Program-made: the position numbers and the translations under genes
The notes under the pieces: model-generated
The model's input: the letters and a program-made list of their open reading frames with translations, nothing else
Told to the model about the DNA's origin: nothing
Database searches by the model: none
Source: Verrucomicrobiales bacterium
GTDB taxonomy: Bacteria > Verrucomicrobiota > Verrucomicrobiia > Verrucomicrobiales > DEV007
Direction of reading: 5' to 3'
NCBI GenBank assembly: GCA_002696885.1
Contig: NZSO01000046.1
Span: forward strand, 1 to 25,436
DNA: 25,436 nt
Shown here: positions 22,306-25,436 of the stretch, in pieces
Layout of the letters: every line of letters begins with the position of its first letter
Numbering within the stretch: the first letter of the stretch is position 1

Positions 22306-24417
22306 TTAGAAAAACACCTTAATCGCTAGAATAGCGACGATATTCGTTACTTTAATCATTGGATTGATCGCAGGTCCTGAGGTGTCCTTGTATGGATCTC
22401 CAACGGTGTCACCAGTAATTGAAGCAGCATGAGCTTCTGATCCTTTACCTCCATAAGCACCATCCTCAATCATTTTTTTCGCATTATCCCATGCACCACC
22501 CGCGGCGGTCATGGATAAGCCGATAAAAAGCCCTGTAACGATTGTTCCTACAAGAACCCCTCCCAACGCGGTATATCCGAGTTCAGGAATCGCAGAAACC
22601 ACGACGACAATGACGACAGGGAGTATCGCCGGAATAATCATTTCTCGTAGAGCCGATTTGGTAACAATATCAACACATTTTGCATATTCTGGCTCATCTT
22701 TCCCATCCATAATGCCAGGACGCTCACTGATCTGGCGCCTCACTTCGGATACCACTGCACCAGCAGCTCTGCCAACTGCATCCATGCTCAAAGCAGTGAA
22801 GATGAAAGGCAAAAGCCCACCAATAAACATGCCAATAATGACTTTGGGGTCTTTAAGAGAAAAAGGCACATCATCAACTCCAAGATGCACTTGAAGCTCA
22901 AGAAAATATGAACCAAATAAAACCAGTGCGGCAACTCCCGCGGAAGCAATGGCGTACCCTTTCGTTACAGCTTTCATGGTATTGCCGACGGCATCCAATG
23001 CATCAGTCCTTTCTCGAACTATAGAAGGCAAGTCAGCCATCACCGCTATTCCTCCAGCGTTATCTGTGATTGGACCAAATGCGTCTAATGAAACAATAAT
23101 TCCAGCTAGAGCTAGCATTGCCATAACCGCAATTGAAATCCCATAAAGACCAGCAAGAGAATGACTAATCCAAATTGCTACACAGATAAGAGCCACCGGC
23201 AACCCTGTCGCCATGTTTCCAACCCCAAGACCAGCGATAATGTTTGTTGCATGACCTGTCTGTGATGCCTTTGCAATCTTATTAACGGGAGGATATTTTG
23301 TTGCGGTGTAGTAATTTGTTATTAGCACAATTGCAAAAGTCATGACAATTCCAACCACTGAGCACCAAAAAAGATCAGTTCCTGAATAAGAACCATTAGT
23401 CATCACCAACCCATCCTCGGGTGTTATCCATTGACACAAAGGCCAATAAACAATTGCTGAAAAGATTGATGCAATAAATACTCCCTCCATCAATAAACGA
23501 GATGCATTTCCTTTTCTAAAATTAACCCATATAACACCTAGAATGGAGCCCACTATAGCTACTCCACCTAACAAAAATGGTAGAGCAAGAGCAACTTCTC
23601 TCATTTCAGCACCATTAGTGCTTAAAGTTCCAAGAAGAAGCGCACCAATCAAACTTACGGCATATGTTTCAAAAACGTCTGCCGCCATTCCTGCACAGTC
23701 ACCAACGTTATCACCAACGTTATCTGCTATCGTCGCAGGGTTCCTAGGATCATCTTCATCTAAGCCTTGTTCTATTTTACCTACTAAATCTGCACCGACG
23801 TCAGCAGCTTTAGTATAAATTCCACCCCCAAGACGTGCAAAAACACTAATGAGACTTGCGCCAAGGGCTAGGCCAACCAGACTATCAACAATAACTTTTC
23901 CTCTATCAGAACTACCCTCAGGAATAATTGTTCCCATAACGATATAAAATATCCCCACTGAAACTAACGCTAGACCAACAACGAGCAAACCGGTTACCGC
24001 GCCGCCATTAAAGGCAACATTTAGAGCTTTGTGCTCATCATCAACCGCGGCTTGCGTTGTTCGTACGTTTGCCATCACCGCAATCTTCATGCCTATGTAT
24101 CCTGCAGCTAAGGAACAAACGGCACCAATAAGAAATCCAATGGGCATTGAAGGGTGAACCTTTCCTGCTTGAGACATAAGAAAAAGTATTAGTGCAAGGC
24201 CCACTGAAATGAGGCTGATTGTTTTGACTTGTCGATTAAGGTAGGCCTTCGCTCCATCTTGAATGGCAGTGGAAACCTTTATCATAAGTTGAGTTCCAAC
24301 CGAATGATTAGTAACAATTCTAATCAAGTAGATTGCAACAACTAGACCAACAGCTCCCATAACAAGGGACAAAGTAATGCCGTTGGAACTCAAAAAATTA
24401 GCAAGGTTTGGTAACAT
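22306..24417 (-). CDS. hppA: Membrane-bound proton-translocating pyrophosphatase, K+-independent type
   Basis: An integral membrane enzyme with about 16 helices that hydrolyses pyrophosphate and pumps H+ outward. I start at ATG 24415-24417 (703 residues, MLPNLANFL); a TTG four codons upstream is less likely. Substrate motifs: GGGIYTKAADVGADLVGK, the Asp-rich DDPRNPATIADNVGDNVGD, DAFGPITDNAGG, and near the C-terminus GDTVGDPYKDTSGPAINP. The segment GNTMKAVTKGYA has Lys (about 482) and Thr (about 485) where K+-dependent enzymes have Ala and Gly/Ala; this is the known marker of K+-independent H+-pumping enzymes. It recovers energy from the pyrophosphate made by biosynthesis. It converges on the LTxxQ gene with one base between the stops. 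Confidence 0.97.
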   Translation of the reverse strand: MLPNLANFLSSNGITLSLVMGAVGLVVAIYLIRIVTNHSVGTQLMIKVSTAIQDGAKAYLNRQVKTISLISVGLALILFLMSQAGKVHPSMPIGFLIGAVCSLAAGYIGMKIAVMANVRTTQAAVDDEHKALNVAFNGGAVTGLLVVGLALVSVGIFYIVMGTIIPEGSSDRGKVIVDSLVGLALGASLISVFARLGGGIYTKAADVGADLVGKIEQGLDEDDPRNPATIADNVGDNVGDCAGMAADVFETYAVSLIGALLLGTLSTNGAEMREVALALPFLLGGVAIVGSILGVIWVNFRKGNASRLLMEGVFIASIFSAIVYWPLCQWITPEDGLVMTNGSYSGTDLFWCSVVGIVMTFAIVLITNYYTATKYPPVNKIAKASQTGHATNIIAGLGVGNMATGLPVALICVAIWISHSLAGLYGISIAVMAMLALAGIIVSLDAFGPITDNAGGIAVMADLPSIVRERTDALDAVGNTMKAVTKGYAIASAGVAALVLFGSYFLELQVHLGVDDVPFSLKDPKVIIGMFIGGLLPFIFTALSMDAVGRAAGAVVSEVRRQISERPGIMDGKDEPEYAKCVDIVTKSALREMIIPAILPVVIVVVVSAIPELGYTALGGVLVGTIVTGLFIGLSMTAAGGAWDNAKKMIEDGAYGGKGSEAHAASITGDTVGDPYKDTSGPAINPMIKVTNIVAILAIKVFF

Positions 24418-24486
24418 CAATTTAAACAATGATTAATCTTTAATTAACCTATCATTAGCCTTTTTCAATAATCTACTTGTAAAAGG

Positions 24487-24517
24487 TTTACACTTTTTTA
24501 GGGGGCAGGTGTATGAT
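24487..24517 (+). promoter_or_regulatory. Candidate promoter of the amidase gene
   Basis: TTTACA (24487-24492) and TATGAT (24512-24517), each matching the consensus at five of six positions, are 19 bases apart, slightly long. Transcription would start near 24524 with a leader of about 54 bases before the TTG start at 24578. Confidence 0.3.
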
Positions 24518-24577
24518 CCTTGCCGGATTAAATATTTAGGTTATCTTAATATTTAATTATTCCATAAATAATCACCG

Positions 24578-25186
24578 TTGTACGCTAGTTTCAAAAATAG
24601 TCTCTTCCCATTACTTGTAGCTATTATTTTTATAATAGCGTCTGACACATTGGCAGCAAAAACAGTCATTATTGATGCTGGTCACGGAGGTAAGGACAAA
24701 GGGGCTTATTGGTATGGTATATCAGAAAAAACACTCACTTTAGATGTGGCAAAAAAAGTCGAAGCTCTCTTGAAACAAAAAAACATTAAGGTTCTCATGA
24801 CAAGAAGGGCGGATCAATATGTCTCAATACAAGATCGCGCCTCAATTGCAAACAAACACAAAAATGCAATCTTCGTGAGTATTCATTTCAATGCTCACAC
24901 CAATTCAAGCGTTAAAGGAATTGAAACTTTCTACATTAGCTCCAAGGGAAAGAAATTAGCTAGCAGTATACAAAGTCGTTTAGCTAAGCGAATTAAAACC
25001 AGAGACAGAGGGAGTAAAAAATATCACTATGCGGTTCTTACAAAAACAAAAGGAGTTGCCGCACTCGTTGAGTGTGGGTTTATAAGTAATCGATGGGAGG
25101 GTAATCGCTGCTCTTCAACATGGTATAAAGATATTCTCGCACAAGAAATCTCAGATGGCATTGCGGCATATTGTAACAATAGTTAA
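24578..25186 (+). CDS. N-acetylmuramoyl-L-alanine amidase (Amidase_3)
   Basis: A 202-residue exported zinc amidase that cleaves the bond between MurNAc and L-Ala in peptidoglycan. Signal peptide MYASFKNSLFPLLVAIIFII with cleavage after TLA (about residue 26). The catalytic domain fills the rest. Zinc ligands and the catalytic Glu are all visible: His36 in DAGHGGKDKGA, Glu50 in GISEKTLTLDVA, His103 in VSIHFNAH and Glu165 in VECGFISN. No SPOR, LysM or AMIN targeting domain is present, so it is a minimal form. The start is TTG; an in-frame stop just upstream rules out a longer form, and the signal peptide begins right there. It might act in cell division or wall turnover, as AmiA/AmiC do. The adjacent hppA gene is divergent. 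Confidence 0.93.
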   Translation: MYASFKNSLFPLLVAIIFIIASDTLAAKTVIIDAGHGGKDKGAYWYGISEKTLTLDVAKKVEALLKQKNIKVLMTRRADQYVSIQDRASIANKHKNAIFVSIHFNAHTNSSVKGIETFYISSKGKKLASSIQSRLAKRIKTRDRGSKKYHYAVLTKTKGVAALVECGFISNRWEGNRCSSTWYKDILAQEISDGIAAYCNNS

Positions 25187-25224
25187 CAGTGGATAAATTG
25201 ATTAAATAATATAAAATTAACAAA

Positions 25225-25436
25225 ATGGGAGATAATACAGAAATACACTTGTATGTAATCATGTGGCCAAACTACGCGCTAGTTGCGTCAAATTTGCCAC
25301 CTGAAGAGTTTGGAAAACATTATACACTGGGAAGTTCGCGTTATTTTCATGGACAAGTAGTCTTTGCCGAAATTGATCCAAACTATCGTCATGAATTCTT
25401 GAATATCGATAAATATATTAGTGAGGTTAAGCCAGA
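25225..25436 (+). CDS. Unrecognised protein, 3' part beyond the window
   Basis: An open frame begins at ATG 25225-25227 and stays open for all 70 remaining codons, so the gene continues past the right edge. It starts MGDNTEIHLYVIMWPNYALV, with no signal peptide, followed by ASNLPPEEFGKHY, a SSRYFHGQVVFAEID strand-like stretch and a charged helix ending ISEVKP. I do not recognise the family. The coding look (no stops, balanced residues, A-rich SD-less leader like its neighbours) supports a real gene. It lies 38 bases after the amidase on the same strand with no terminator between, so the two may be co-transcribed. Confidence 0.7.
   Translation, partial: MGDNTEIHLYVIMWPNYALVASNLPPEEFGKHYTLGSSRYFHGQVVFAEIDPNYRHEFLNIDKYISEVKP

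Noticed and set aside
22511..22894. 127-codon open frame on the plus strand
   Set aside because: It lies wholly inside hppA on the opposite strand and reads as low-complexity Pro/Thr/Ile residues typical of an antisense shadow.
24434..24440. A single TAATCTT upstream of hppA, the same 7-mer as in the gsp repeat array
   Set aside because: Only one copy is present and a 7-mer this AT-rich is expected by chance, so it is not evidence of shared regulation.

Overview
This window most likely comes from a marine Verrucomicrobiota bacterium, possibly of the Opitutae type. The call is an inference. It rests on a cytochrome-c/DUF1549/DUF1553 gene followed by a DUF1501 gene (a pair abundant in Planctomycetota and Verrucomicrobiota), AT-rich DNA, a type II secretion cluster in one unbroken gsp order, and weak or missing Shine-Dalgarno sequences before most genes. 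No rRNA, tRNA, insertion sequence, prophage or CRISPR array was seen.

Region 1 (1-8872, all minus strand) is a type II secretion operon read in the order gspE, F, G, H, I, J, K, L-like, M-like. It ends in a signal-peptide protein, cut by the window edge, that carries a 12-bp in-frame minisatellite coding for Glu-Pro-Ala-Thr. Several genes overlap by 4 or 26 bases. GspE is the motor, GspF the inner-membrane platform, GspG the major pseudopilin, GspH-K the tip pseudopilins, and the L/M-like proteins the assembly platform. No gspC or prepilin peptidase is in the window. The 322-base upstream gap holds three perfectly phased 11-bp direct repeats that look like an OmpR/PhoB-type operator.

Region 2 (9195-10199, minus) is a lipoprotein of unknown function built from three copies of a short module containing an 'SP...G...CPxSG..F..P' motif.

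Region 3 (10322-14327, minus) is an Fe-S cluster assembly operon: a PerR-like Fur-family regulator, then sufC, sufB and sufD. No cysteine desulfurase or SufU/SufE gene is nearby. The regulator aligns without gaps to Bacillus PerR and keeps its metal ligands except Asp85, which is Cys. A 15-bp inverted repeat overlaps its probable promoter.

Region 4 (14412-25436) is mixed housekeeping and accessory genes. proC has a promoter placed so that its mRNA should be leaderless. Next come an amidohydrolase, the cytochrome-c/DUF1549/DUF1553 and DUF1501 pair, metY (O-acetylhomoserine sulfhydrylase), an exported protein with a duplicated LTxxQ module and a Gly-Arg tail, a K+-independent-type proton pyrophosphatase (hppA), an N-acetylmuramoyl-L-alanine amidase, and the start of an unrecognised gene at the right edge. 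Two convergent gene pairs in this region end only 1 and 5 bases apart.
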